The notes beneath the pieces are model-generated. The model worked only from the letters and a program-made list of their open reading frames with translations. It was not told the origin of the DNA and made no database searches. A DNA stretch of 64,000 nucleotides, from positions 1,922,001-1,986,000 of the forward strand of contig NC_064223.1 in NCBI RefSeq assembly GCF_023101765.2, given 5' to 3'. Below are positions 36,508 through 49,311 of the stretch, piece by piece (positions within the stretch are counted from its first letter, which is position 1; every line of letters starts with the position of its first letter). The position numbers and the translations under genes are program-made. The stretch is from Spodoptera frugiperda. Lineage: Eukaryota; Arthropoda; Insecta; Lepidoptera; Noctuidae.

Positions 36508-37806
36508 CTATGCTCTTAATAAAGCAGATTCTGGTTTAATTAGTTGTTCATTTTCATCTAATATTTCTTGGCATGTGTTTATATTGTCGGCTATATGTTC
36601 TAATGTCCAGTGCTTTCGCAGTAAAGCAAGGTTCACATCAAACTTGGCTTGTCTGATGCACTGCACACCTGTGCAGTAGGCTGAAGTCTTCAGCTGCACC
36701 CCCAGGTCATGGACTAGTGTCCATAGATATTTGTCATACTCATTGACTGATTGAATTTCTGAAACAAAAGGAAACCATAGAAAATATGAGACAATTTTGA
36801 AAATAACTGAAAATATTGATGTCTATATATTATTCATGCCCATGATTTAGTCTGATTTTACTCTACACTTACCTAATGTAAAGTTAGGAGGATCAAAGTA
36901 GACACACTTGATACCATAGAGGACTGGTAGTTTGTTGTCTGCAGGCCTGATCAGACCTTTAGATGCTAACTCATAAGTGGACTGTAAATCCATCTGGAGT
37001 CCTGACTGCCTGCAATAATGTTATTATTATGGCAATGTTTTGACAGTACACAGAAATATTATTATTTGTCAAAATATCTTACTCAAACATGGTCTTCTGG
37101 TGGGCAGCCTGCATGTTGGCAACTACCTTATCAATCTTCTCTCTGGTGACATGTTTGAAAGTGGCCCTCTCTACAGTCTTGCCGTTCCAGAAGTATGTGT
37201 CTGTAGCTTTGCCGAGCTGGCCCTGGACCTTGTAAGCTCTAGTTGGTTGCCCAGACTTTACTTTGTATGCAAGCCTTGTTCCTTCATTGATTCCTATTAC
37301 TGAAAGATATGAATAAGTTTATGTTATTATTTAAATTTAAATCAAAATAGAATTTAGTAAAAAACAACCTTACATAATACACCGCTGCTAAATAAACCAA
37401 GATGTGATGCCCAAGTGCACCTGAAATCTTCATTAATATACCTCGGGCCACAGACCAGAGGGTTATCTGCATAATTAGGTACTACTTTCACATTCATGGG
37501 TTCATTTGTTGATCCTAGGATTTCTACTCTCTGTTCCAATGGCCTGTCCGGCAAAGCATTCAAATCTGTGAAACAAAGTCAAGAAGTTTATAAAAACTGC
37601 CTTTAAAACGAATGATCCACTTTATGTTATATAGTATATGTAAATATTAACTTCTTCAATTTAACAAATAGGTAAATATAACCTCTGCATAAATTGGTTT
37701 TCACTGTATGGAGCACTTGTTTCACAGGTACACATGGCGGCTTGTACACACATATGAGCCCATTTAGGGCTTTATAGGCAGAAGTTGCAGTTTTAAATTT
37801 GACCAT
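36508..37806 (-). CDS. TRUB2: Mitochondrial RNA pseudouridine synthase TRUB2 homologue
   Basis: Five exons on the minus strand: 37806-37683, 37565-37374, 37299-37083, 37009-36873 and 36758-36508 (phases 1, 1, 2, 1), giving 306 residues (human TRUB2 331). Family landmarks are LNGLICVYKPP (residues 14-24), NPLVCGPRY (76-84), AYKVQGQLGKATDTYFWNG, ERATFKHVTREKID, GLIRP, GIKCVYFDPPNF and LKTSAYCTGVQCIRQAKF with DVNLALLRKHW. TRUB2 belongs to the TruB family and is described as acting on mitochondrial mRNAs within the mitochondrial RNA granule pathway. The basic N terminus (K3, K5, K12) fits a weak mitochondrial targeting signal. One oddity: at the catalytic loop, where the family has RLD, this protein has HLG, so the catalytic aspartate is glycine at residue 98 (codon 37398-37396). 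The fold may be kept without classical activity. The start matches the family N terminus. Confidence 0.92.
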
Positions 37807-37877
37807 GGTATCGTTTGTTTACATTTGAAATATTTGAATTTCTATCACAATAATGTGAATAAAACAGGTGAGCGGAT

Positions 37878-37926
37878 GTCTGTTTGACAATAACATACAA
37901 TGACACATTATTGTCATCAATGTCAA
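37878..37926 (-). promoter_or_regulatory. TRUB2 promoter region with clustered TGACA/TGTCA motifs
   Basis: Within about 50 bases, 70-120 bases before the TRUB2 start codon, the + strand shows GTCTGTTTGACA, ATGACACA, TTGTCATC and ATGTCAAC. This is the same motif family found before the other compact genes. The promoter role is inferred. Confidence 0.4.
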
Positions 37927-38204
37927 CAACAACAAAATTGATACGTTCGTAAAGAGACATTTTTATCACGCAAAGTAAAATAATAATTACCTTTATATTG
38001 GTTATAAATTAACAACTGTTATAGAAGATTAAAACAAAAACTGTTTATAATTACGAATACTTCAGTAATATACAACTCTTTTCTAGATTCAGATTAAAAT
38101 ACTAACTACACATTTTATCATTGGTCTGATTACAACTAATATATCACAAAATCGTTTTCTTAAGTTTTCGTAAGAATGATCAGATAAACAAATCAATTAA
38201 AATT

Positions 38205-38532
38205 TTGAATGAATTCAAAATAAATTATTATGCTGCTGTGGAAGTGGTGACGACAGATTGCGATTTGGGTGGGTTTGTTAGTCTGTGGTGTAGTGTCGTG
38301 CAATGGCCGATTGATAGAGAACAGTTTGTTGGCTATTCATCGGGAAAGCCTACATCCGTGTACTGTTTGGTGGTGTTTCTTCCAATAAAATATCTTCCAT
38401 ACCTAATAGCAAACGGTGGTGCAAGTTTTGTGATTATGCTGAAAGCTTTTGGACAGTGAAATTGAACTTTTGTGTAGGTGTTCACATACCATCTAACTCT
38501 GTCGGTGTTAATTCGTGTGAAACTTGTTTTTG
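38205..38532 (+). other. Possible 5' non-coding exon with strong donor
   Basis: A T/G-rich stretch distinct from the surrounding AT-rich DNA ends in a near-consensus donor (TTTTTG|GTAAGTAA, exon end 38532), about 400-700 bases past the TRUB2 start and on the opposite strand. It has an 84-codon open frame without family resemblance. It could be a first exon of the downstream EEIG1-family gene sharing a divergent promoter with TRUB2, or a chance donor. The left boundary is not determined. Confidence 0.25.
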
Positions 38533-39792
38533 GTAAGTAAAACCTATCGGTGGAGTTGAATTTGTATAGATATTATCGTGTGTTGGTTGTAGTGGTTGCG
38601 AAGCAGCAGTCAGTCGTGTAATTGAAACGTGCCGTGTCAGTGCCAGGCTGTCGCCCGTGCTAGGGAATGTACTAGCATTGTGCCAATTTATTGCGTGTGT
38701 CGTTACTGTTTACTTCCTAATTCATTGGAGCTTTCTGTTTGCTAAACGCTGAATTGGAAAGTATTTACAATTATGTATCATGAAAATTGTAATAAAGGAA
38801 ATAATAAAATTGAATTTGTACTATAAATATAAAAAACAATAAAGTACATAATAAAAAATTTAATAAGTAACTTATAATCAACTGAACAGCAACTCATAAA
38901 TTGGTAAAAAGAATAAAGCAGTCAACTTGTTGATCCATTCATTTATGAATGAACACAGACATTCAGTTACTTGCCTAATTCAATAAAATTAGGATAAAAC
39001 TTACTAGTTGTTCTAAAAGTATCCTAAATCAGTTAAATAGAACAATGAAACTATTCCCAACATCTACTTGGGTCTGATAGTATTCCGATTGTATAAAGTT
39101 GTATGTCCAAATCTCACTTGCTTACTAACTCAAAAGAAACTGGGCATATCATATTTGTATATAGTTCCACAGATCATGCAATACCAGCCAATATTAAAGA
39201 GGTTTTATTAAAACTACCCAGAATATTAAATAAAGGCATGTTGCGGTTGCAACTTTTTATAGATTACAGTGTAGAATAAATAGTAACACCAATGAAATGC
39301 AACAACTAGCTATATTATTATCTTTAATAAACTAGTTAGAATGTCCGAATCTAGTTTAAAAATCCTATGCCGTCCACCACATAGCATTATCTATTTATCT
39401 TTTATTTTCTATACTTAGGTCACTATACTAAGTAATAATATCTTCAGATAATGTCAAAAATCTTAGAATAATTTGTGCATGTTTTTAATAATTGTATATT
39501 TAAGACATTCTTACTTAATAAATCTTATTAGAATCAGTATTTAATTTTCCAAATGGATTCTAATTAGTAAAAAAATCTAATTTGATATTTAGCTTAGCTT
39601 GACTATCACTATTATTATGTTGTGTATAGGGTCCCCAAATATTCTGTGCTTATATCTTAATTTTTTTTTCCGAGTGGACAAAATAGTATTGGTAGACAGT
39701 GTTTACAATGGTATATTTTTGTTTGTCATGATTATAATATGATTTTAATCTCATTAGTAAATTGTCCCATCTCTGTAGTTGCTATTATTATT

Positions 39793-39914
39793 AACTAGCT
39801 TCTGCCGATGTCTTTGCCCACATTCCAAATTTCATCACAACCCCTTCAGCTGTTTTGATGTGGAGAAGTATCAAACAAACATATAGACATTTGCATTTAT
39901 AATATTAGTAGGAT
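39793..39914 (+). repeat. Degenerate lepidopteran interspersed repeat
   Basis: The block starts ACTAGCTTCTGCC, continues with CCAAATTTCATCACAACCCC and TTCAGCTGTTTTGATGTG, and ends GCATTTATAATATTAGTAGG. I recognise this order from a very common dispersed repeat at the 3' ends of non-LTR elements in moth and butterfly genomes. The copy is diverged and fragmentary. Confidence 0.6.
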
Positions 39915-40000
39915 ATGTTGATGTGTTTCATATATTCTCTTAATTTACACAATATGGACATTTTATTTGTGTAATAGCTCAGCTGATGTGAAATGATCAC

Positions 40001-40055
40001 CTTGCGAGGCGCGTGCGCCGCCTACCGTGACGTCACGCGCTGTTCCCCGCCCGCC
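40001..40055. promoter_or_regulatory. Isolated CpG-rich island with CRE palindrome
   Basis: A 55-base GC-rich block in AT-rich DNA contains GTGACGTCAC (40027-40036), a full CREB/ATF-type palindrome, next to GGCGCGTGCGCCGCC (itself partly palindromic) and a GC-box-like CCCGCCCGCC. It looks like an enhancer or promoter core. No transcript is apparent. Confidence 0.35.
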
Positions 40056-43000
40056 ATTATCATCTAATAAGAATAGTTAGCCAAATTATCTAAAGAAAAG
40101 TAACTATGGTTGGTAATAATGCAATTATGTTCAAGTCTCTAGCCACACATTGTGTTACATGCATCCAAATTAAATAGGTAGGTGTATATCATATTTGTCT
40201 CATCACCTCTTCATATTTGTCTCGTCATGGCACCACCTCAATCATGAATGCTTAAAGTGTATTTAATGTTAGATGAGAATCAATATTGTTAATACACTTG
40301 CCACCTTTTTATTCTTTTCCTTTATTTTCGAATAAACTGCAGAATCAATAGTTGTATAATACCTACTCCGGAACTCGACAGAATTTAATATCGCGTATAC
40401 AATACAGATTATATGCCAAATAGGCTGTACTTGCCAGAATGCTTGTTGAATTCGTAATGACGCAAATAAGCTGCTTATTACCTAGCGGATACTTTTGATG
40501 TAGCAATTTTGTAAGAGCATTAAAGCGTCTCTAAATAAAAAAGAACCATAAAGTAGGTACTTACCTGTTTAAGAACCTTCAAACTATGTAGGTACGATGT
40601 AAACACAGAACGCAAGGTAGGTATGGGATCTTCCGATAGATTACCTACTAGCGTAGAGCCTTGGTACAAATGGCCGGTATCCGCACTTTATGCTAACTAC
40701 ATAATTCCATCAGATAGATCTATTAAGCACGCTATACTGCTTTAATCGGGAAATTCGATTTAATAGATAGATAGATACCAAGGTATTTATTATTCAACTG
40801 TGTCACTCAGTTGCTTGTAAAAACAAAGTACGTATTTACAAGGCTGTACAAATTAGTTCTCTCGTCTCGTCTTTGCACTCTCGATTCGAATTCCTCTCCA
40901 ACATGTTCGCAGCAATTAGCGCCTGTATCTATTTACTCAACATTTAAACTTGGGGTAATCAGATTGCTTATCGTTACAAAGGTAATCCGTCAAGGTGGTG
41001 GTCAAAGTCAAGTCAATAAAAATTGCAATGAGTACCTACAAAATTTCTTGAAGTTTAGATAATTTTCCAATTAATAACGTCAACAAAAATTTAAACTGCT
41101 GTGATCTATGAGAGTAGTAGAAACGAAAGGGCAAAAGTACTTAGCTACAAAGCAAATGTTAAAATTAACTGTTAACTTCGATAGGAATACGATGGTAGCG
41201 CGGGTGAAGACATCGAGCGCTCTTCATTTTGTCAAGTATTTTCTAATAACCGGTTTATTGCCGACGAAGTATTCTGTGGTACCGCGGCTCTGGAAACGGC
41301 TGCGCATTATTGTAAGCTTCATGCATAGGTCAATGTTTAAAATGACACTGCAACATCATATTGCAACATTAGTTCTTTGTAAACGCCTATTCTGTAAATT
41401 GTCTACCTAATTATACCTGTGTGTTTTGGATTCAGCTTGAGGGTACACTTGCATATGACATTAAAAAGCAAGCAGGTAAACTGAGTTCAGCCAGATACAT
41501 TTAAGATCTATGTAAAATCAAGACATATTTGAAAACCTTTTTAATATTTCACCTTCAACATTAAGTCTTTTAAGCTTCCCCACAAATCCCTATCCCCTCG
41601 ACTTGTAATAGTACTTAGGGGAGCTTTAAAACAAGTCGAACTCGATTCAGTGTTCCCACTCGAGTTTCTCGCTTTCGGTTACACGCCACTGGACACAGCG
41701 CTCGCCTCCTTTATCCGATACGACACTCGCTGCCTGAGTGGCTAAAATCGCTCTCAAATCAACGGCCATCTCGAAGGTCACCAACGCGTACAGGGAAAAC
41801 GGCGAACCAAGGTCGCCATGTTTCGTCATTCAAGGCTGCTGATGGACCGCCAGCTCTGCGTATCTGTCATACAAATCAATCTAGAGGTTGTGATCCGATT
41901 CTGTAATTGCTTATTTTGCAACTTGTCGAACACAAGTTAGTCTCAATTACGGTCTTTTTGTATGCTGTTCAACTCTATTTAATAAAACAATAGATAAAAT
42001 TATTCCAATTTGCCGTAGACGACCTTCACAATGTGGAGACAAAAGCGAACATCGATGAAAAGCCTCATTCGTTACGTTCAAATGTTCTCAATGCTTCCTT
42101 GTCATTTGTTATTGGGATGTAAGTATAGTCGCGACCATGGTCCATGACGCTTGTTCCATGACTTTCCACATCACAACATTAAATTGAGTATGATCTCCAT
42201 TGCCATTTTGATTGCTTCCCCGTCTCCAATATTACGTTAACGAGCCGCGATTGTCTGTTTATTGGCTCTCATCAAACGCTGCCACTTACTCGTGCCAGTG
42301 TGGCTACACATGTTTAGGTACTTGATAGCATTTGTCTTTAGAACAAAATAACCTTCATTGAGGCTTAAATATATTTAAAAAAATATATAATTTGTTGTCT
42401 TGATGATTATGCGTGAATATTAAAATGTATGGTGTAAAACACTCAGGTACTTGAAGCATGTAAAGAATAACAGCCATTGTTTAAACTCCTTGATAGAGAA
42501 ATGTACTGCGTTTGTACTCAATCGATATCAAGTCTTAATGAATTAATGCGACGCTTTTGTACCTAACAGTAATATTTTTTACACTCCGTGTTCTCAGCCG
42601 GGTGGCGTCTGCGACGGTTGCGTGGAACAATACGTATAGTAACGACGCTATATATTTCTCGGTTTGAGTGGAGCGGTCACGTTGTTACTTATAACGACTT
42701 TTTGTATAATTGCTCGCGCCTGGGAGCGTAACATTGACAACTCGCCGCTGTATTGTGTGAACAGATGAATTCTGAATCTGTGATGTTTATTGTTTAAACT
42801 GAGAGTATAAAAAAAAAATCAGACTCCTACCTAAATTACGTTTTGAATGGGTTTTTTAGGTAATATCGAGATCCGAGATCACGGTGTCTAACTACTATGT
42901 ATAATGAATTACAGATAGGTACCATTATTTGTACGTGATGACGTTATTTATTTACACGTCACAAATTATTACGCTACGCAATCGGAGTTTCCAGTAAAGC

Positions 43001-44977
43001 AAACTGACGAGCGCAATAATCCTGGTGTGTGTCTGAGTGTGCCACGTCACGACCGCGGCGTGCGCCGTCTGCACATCGAGTGAGGTCGTAGGACAACCTG
43101 TACTTACCTGCATGCGCGCGCAACCAGCTCGTGACTTGATTCTGACCTCACACCTTTACACCAGAATACTGCTATTTCCTTTACCCATCAATTACAGCAT
43201 TTCAAGTTAAGATTTTCTTCAATTAAACGGCTCATAAAATGACAATCGTACGGTAAGACAGTAGATTGATTCACAGGATAAAATTTAATGAATAGACAAT
43301 GGATTCGCACCATTCATTTTCCGCAATGATTTAGTTCGTGTTATGAATCGGTTAGCTCAAGACTATAGGGTTGTGAAAACTAAAAAGATAAGATGGCCTT
43401 TCGTGAGGACCCTGCCTGCGAACATACGGTGCCTACGTGAATGCAAACGTCACCTAACTACGTAATACAAATACATTGAATAGAAAAGTCAGCTTCATTT
43501 ATAATAGTTCGCATACAAATAATAAAGTGCTGGGAGGTCACTGCGTTGAGTAATACAATGAGTCAGTATTAGTTCACTAAATGGACAATATTTTTACTTA
43601 AACTCGCGAAACTGCCGTGCAATATTTTCCTCACAATTAGTGGCGCTCAAGGGGGACAGGGTCGCACAGCCTTGCGCCTTATCACCCACTCGACTGTGAA
43701 ACAATACCAGCTCGCCATCGACACCCGTCCATGTGCGATATTTGCTGATAATGTTCGCTACGTAGTGTTTGTTTTACACGTTGGCGAAGGCTTTCCATTG
43801 CTCTTTTATGAAATGCACCAAGGTCTTACGCACGAGTGCAGCGCTGGATGTAATGTTCTTTACATAATTATCAATCGTGACTCGTATGACGTGCTCTCTA
43901 TCAGCCTGTTGTTCATCGTTCACAATGGCTGTTTATGTCTGAATCTCACTGAAAAGATGGTCAGGATTGTTGGCTGTCCAAACCCACTGTAACCGCACTG
44001 CTATATTTTCAGTTAAAACAGTTTTCGTTTCCTCCATAATTTCCAAAATTAAAAAGAAAACGTTCTTATCCATAGCCATACTGTTTTCAAATGTGTACCG
44101 TGTTAAGGTAACACATGATGCACCCATCAGCCTAGTATCGCAGCTTAATTAACTGAACCTCTGACAATTTCAATGTCTAAACATGGTACAAGAGCTCTGA
44201 GATGTAAAATGACGGCGACGTCTGGACTGAGTGCCGATACGGTCTCATATCTAGTTATTACAATACAATGGTGGCATCTGCGATAGCATCTCCGTAACTA
44301 CCTATTTATAATGTAATCATGCGAATTTATCGTCTGGAGCAGGTTTGATTGACACGCCGCTTATCTCGGCCGGCCCCGCAGCCGCGCGCCGCGCCGGTAA
44401 CAATGCTGGACGAGTACGAATGAATCGAGCAGGGAGTGTGCGGATGCCAGCACCACACTCGAGTGCCCGGGAGCTGGCTGCGCTGCCGTGTCACATTGTG
44501 TCGGTGGCTGCGGTCGCACGACGCGCACTTGTGCAAACTGTGCGCAAAACACTATTGTGCGTGCACGTAACAAGAGCTGCTCGAATACGTCCAATGACTA
44601 CTTGTTGTCTGGCCGACAACGTTTTTGACAACAATTGGTCGAGTTGCGCATTTGCGCCCATTCAACTGTGAATGTTATACGAAACCTGCTATTTCACATG
44701 AGACGCGCTGTAATCAAAACAAACTGGTTAATTGTGCGCCTTCGCGCACTCGGAACAAAGAAAGTTAAACATTTGTTACGGACTTTGATTATGTGTCAGT
44801 GTGGTGACCAGCGTGGCCACTGTGCACCCACTGAGATCGATGGCCGTAGACATTTACCATGTGTGCCATGTGTAGGGCAAACGAGCACGAATAAAGTTCA
44901 TAGCATATAGGAACATTTGAACTTTACACCTCCTCGCTTCGTCACAGTTGCGTAAGTACTCAAATAACACGACCGTT

Positions 44978-45109
44978 TCTATAAGCTAGTTATTTTCGAG
45001 TGACGTAGCACTACACATAGCGAAGTGATTCGGCAGAGAACCATCTATAAGCTAGTTATTTTCAAGTGACATAGCACTACACATAGCGAAGTGATTCGGC
45101 AGAGAACCA
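44978..45109. repeat. 66-bp tandem duplication at a retrotransposon junction
   Basis: Two adjacent 66-base copies (44978-45043 and 45044-45109) differ at two positions (both G to A). Each starts TCTATAAGCTAGTTATTTTC and ends GGCAGAGAACCA. The unit contains flanking DNA, the target-site sequence TGACATAGCACT and the first 31 bases of the adjoining retrotransposon fragment. Confidence 0.85.
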
Positions 45110-45393
45110 AGGTGATCGACATAGCCCACCGGATCAGCAAGCTGAAGTGGCAGTGGGCCGGCCATATTAGCCGCAGGACCGACAACCGTTGGGGTAAGCG
45201 AGTCCTGGAGTGGATACCGCGTCTCGGTAAACGTAGTGTAGGACGCCCCCAGGCGAGGTGGAGTGACGATCTGCGCAGGATGGCTGGCAGGAGCTGGATG
45301 CGAGTCGCTAGTGATAGAACAAAGTGGCGAACAATTGGGGAGGCCTATGTCCAGCAGTGGACTGCTATAGGCTGATGATGATGATGATGATGA
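45079..45393 (+). mobile_element. 5'-truncated non-LTR retrotransposon, 3' end
   Basis: The open frame (stop TGA at 45373) encodes the C-terminal tail of a lepidopteran endonuclease/reverse-transcriptase protein: EVIRQRTKVIDIAHRISKLK, WQWAGHISRRTD, SVGRPQARWSDDLRRMAG and TIGEAYVQQW. The stop codon merges into a (TGA)n/(GAT)n tail. A 12-base direct repeat, TGACATAGCACT, flanks it (45067-45078 and 45394-45405) and is a convincing target-site duplication. The insertion is only about 315 bases because of 5' truncation. The frame is intact, so the insertion is fairly young. I cannot fix the clade. Confidence 0.85.
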
Positions 45394-48300
45394 TGACATA
45401 GCACTTGACTATTTTCTTATGAGGTCTCTAAAATGACGCCTCTATTGGAAGACCGAATATGGGTCTATTTATACAAACATACAGTATACTAATCTTAAGT
45501 AGTCCATTAATAGTGTAGTTGGACATCGAAACAATACATCCGAATACATACCCAGCTCATAAGCGATTTTCTGCAGTTTGTAGTTACATGTGTTCATTGT
45601 TGATTTGGCACTATTATAAAAACATGACATCATTTGGGATTCTCACACCGCAGTATTTACATGTCGTTGCTCTGTTGTTTACAAGAGCTCCCAGATCTCG
45701 CGGTCACCTGATTGCTCCTGCACTGCCGGCACATGACTCAAAGTAATCAAATGACTAACTTATATTAATGCTAATGTTCCGTCCCAGCTTTATATCACAC
45801 ATTTAGTGTTTCTCAAATGTAATTCTCGGGAGGAAATGCTAATGACCGGAGAACATCCGTGAGGTTTTAAGAGAAACAGAAATTTGTTTTTGCACTTAGT
45901 TAATCTTTACGTGCTCGTCAACAATAGTCAACCTTTTTGAGATTTTGCCAAAAGAACAGTCATTGTTCTCTTAAACGAACACCGTGGTAATAGAAAAAAA
46001 TATGCGGAAATTATAATAAAATGGAGGGGAAGCGTGTAAAACAAATTAGCATGGCCTTGCCATTGTGTGGCGGGCAGACACAGCGTCGCGCCCGCGCAGC
46101 CCGGTCAAAGTCACTGCCAACTCTGCGTGCACGCTGTAAATAATACACCGTGACTATGCACGTACCATCGGACATACTCAAGCAATGCAATGATCTATTA
46201 CTAGACACAATCAATTACCGCCGGCGGCCTAATTAGCTACAATAAATCTGCTGTGCAATCGGTATTTATTTATTGTAACATTCGTAAATCAAAGAATGTA
46301 GCAATGTATTTGTTCATTTTGTTTTACTAATAAATAGCCCTTGAAGATGTGCTGAACTGAAAATACATTGATATAGCGAATATAGTAATATTCAATTCTA
46401 TGAAACTTGGTGCAATAAAAGAAAAAAATTGACTTGAAATTGACGTAGAGTGAATGTCCACCATTGTCGCAGTCGTCACGGAAAACTATCGTCTACTGTC
46501 CTGTGTTTATGTTCACCTGTTGTTGACACACTGAAACATACAATGTATGCGTGTAACGAACCAACGATTGATTGCAGGACGGTCCAATCTGTCCCCTGCG
46601 ATATTTATTGCTCTTGACAGTGCTCTGTCGTGGCTTCGTCCATTGCCCTTGATGCTCGCGACTTGACACGGATTCCTTCGACTGTCCGTCACGATCACTG
46701 AGCCCCATCTTACTCTCTGTACATTTGTCGTCAGTTCTAAACGTAACCAACACCACTGTATTCCTATGACATTGGAATCGGTCCTATTATATTTTCTATT
46801 TCTATTATCCTCTTTCAGACGTCATAATCACAACACATGCATAATGAGGGAAAATACCGGTAATTATTAACATAAACACATTAAAATTACAAATTCATAT
46901 AATATTGCAATTTATAAATAAATGATGAAAGCTGATAGGTAATATTTAATCGATAACATTATGATTGGAGTTAATAATTATATGGAGATTAGATATAATA
47001 ATAGCAATGCTAATTTCGATATGAAGCCGTCGTCGTGTCTTTGAGTGGAGAGTAGATTCCAATGTAATTTCACGGGTTTGTCTGTACTCGGCATGCACAC
47101 GATCCGTTATCCGAGGCGCCGGCGCGCCGCTGGTCACCGAGTCGTCGCTGCCCGCTGCCCGCCAGTGGGAGCAGCCGCGGTTCTGCTGACCCACAACACA
47201 CGACCTCGATACTGCGATACATGAGATAGATCATATCGCGTGTTATGCTTCAACTAATCTACATTAACGTAGATAGTACGTACAGTCGATGTTGACTTAC
47301 CTACGTCTTTGGCAGCCGACGCCGTCCCCTCAGTTCTTGGAACAAGGAAAGTTCCAAAGACATACAACGTGTTGACAGGCAACTTGGCGACAACTTAATG
47401 ACCGCTGTCTGAGAGTTTCCTGCACATCGACGACCTTGTCCTGCTTGAGACTTGTTGACCTTACGCATGTAAATGGAAATGAGCTATTGTTAAGGGCTTG
47501 CGGAATGCATGACTGATCAGTTGATTACTTAAGAATGTATCAAGAGATGCTTCTTCTAAATCAGATTGCCTGCCATCATTCTTAGCACATGGAGCTATAA
47601 AATATCAGAGAGTTTCCTGGTAACTAGTTATACACAAAAGTCAGACATACAATTTTACATTATGCTCAGTTTAAAATGTATGTTGATACACAAAATAAGT
47701 GTTGAAGCGACGATGTGTGGTAACAATAGCTTCAGTAGTTTGCATAATTGGTTTCCATGAGTCTACGATAAATAATGAATAGCTATATTATTTTCGGTTC
47801 TTTTTGTGCCGGTTTTTCCTAGATGATGTCATTGTTCGAGTTGGAACAGTTGCCGAGAAATATGATCGAAATGTTCACGATTTTTGTGCACAGTGCGAGT
47901 GTGAGTTGGACTACTCGGCTGTCCTTGTTTGCAGTCAAATGGCGTGTGCAGAGTCAATGAACTTGGCACTCTGGCTCTACGCCTGTGTAACGCGCTCTCA
48001 TCTAGACTAGGTTCTTCACAACGCTTTTAAACTTTTTGCTTAATCCGCTATATTTTTATAGTCATTAGTATGGGATATAATTAGTTCTTATTTCACTAAA
48101 GCGTAGGTCGCTTTTCCAACAGCTTGTGAAATTGTGGATACACAAAAGATGATCTCAGCAGAATGGTTTCAACAAATTGCCTTACTTTAGCGAATACATT
48201 GCACTCGAAATGAAACCTGTGACGTTGACGCGTGTTGCACACGAATAAAGCCTGTGGCTGCCAGTGTTGTTCTGTGTATTTCTAATAATGATAATGTTCT

Positions 48301-48925
48301 TGATTTAGAAAATGATGATCTGTTTCGTGGTTTTATTACATGGAATACATTCGTGCACATTCATTTGAATGTTTTAGCGAGCGGTACCTGAGTTTGGCAC
48401 TATTCGGTATACATGTATTTATTTATGTAGTTTCGAGTGAGCACAGATTATTTTATATTCAGTGTATCAATCAATGTCGGAGCGTGTTGCTGTTTTTTAG
48501 ACATAGCTTGAGCTGTAATCTAATGTAAATTGTATGTAGTTTTTGCTGGTAACGTTATGAAAACATTTTGTAGAGGCAGGTATTTAAGCGTGCAGATATT
48601 TCTAAATCTAGAATACTTTTTACACGGGATAAAAGTAACATCTTAAATTGTTATCATCGGTGACTGTTTTCTGTTAGTGCCATTTTGTAAGAAACTGCAC
48701 CAGCTCACGTGTATTCCACGATCGTCAAGTGCCATTGTTTATTTCAAATGTACAAGACTACAAGTACTTATTACTAAGTAGGTACTCCAGTGTGTCTGAG
48801 CGGTCACAACTTGAGTGGATGGAGTAGAAACACATGTTCATTGAAGCTATCACGTTTCCGCTAGTTATTGTATTATTTTGTTAGAGTTTCCCTCTGTATA
48901 TCTCAGTTGATCTCTATCTCGGTTG

Positions 48926-48975
48926 ACGAATATGTGCTACCTCCCCGGTGTCTTGCCCACATAGCACATATTCGT
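48926..48975. other. Perfect 14-bp inverted repeat (hairpin)
   Basis: The arms ACGAATATGTGCTA (48926-48939) and its exact reverse complement (48962-48975) flank a 22-base spacer. A further GTT/AAC pairing is possible beyond a small internal loop. No gene or known element was recognised around it. Confidence 0.6.
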
Positions 48976-49085
48976 ATGAACAGTCACCATGGCAGAGCGC
49001 CAAACGTTCTGCTTTCCACGTTGATATTGCTACAGTTTTGGACAGAAACTACTGATGACAAATTGTAACCTAATTGTTTTCCATT

Positions 49086-49311
<226 letters not shown>

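Noticed and set aside
43672..43992. 106-codon open frame
   Set aside because: Hydrophobic but without signal-peptide logic, family similarity or splice partners; it lies in a gene-poor region.
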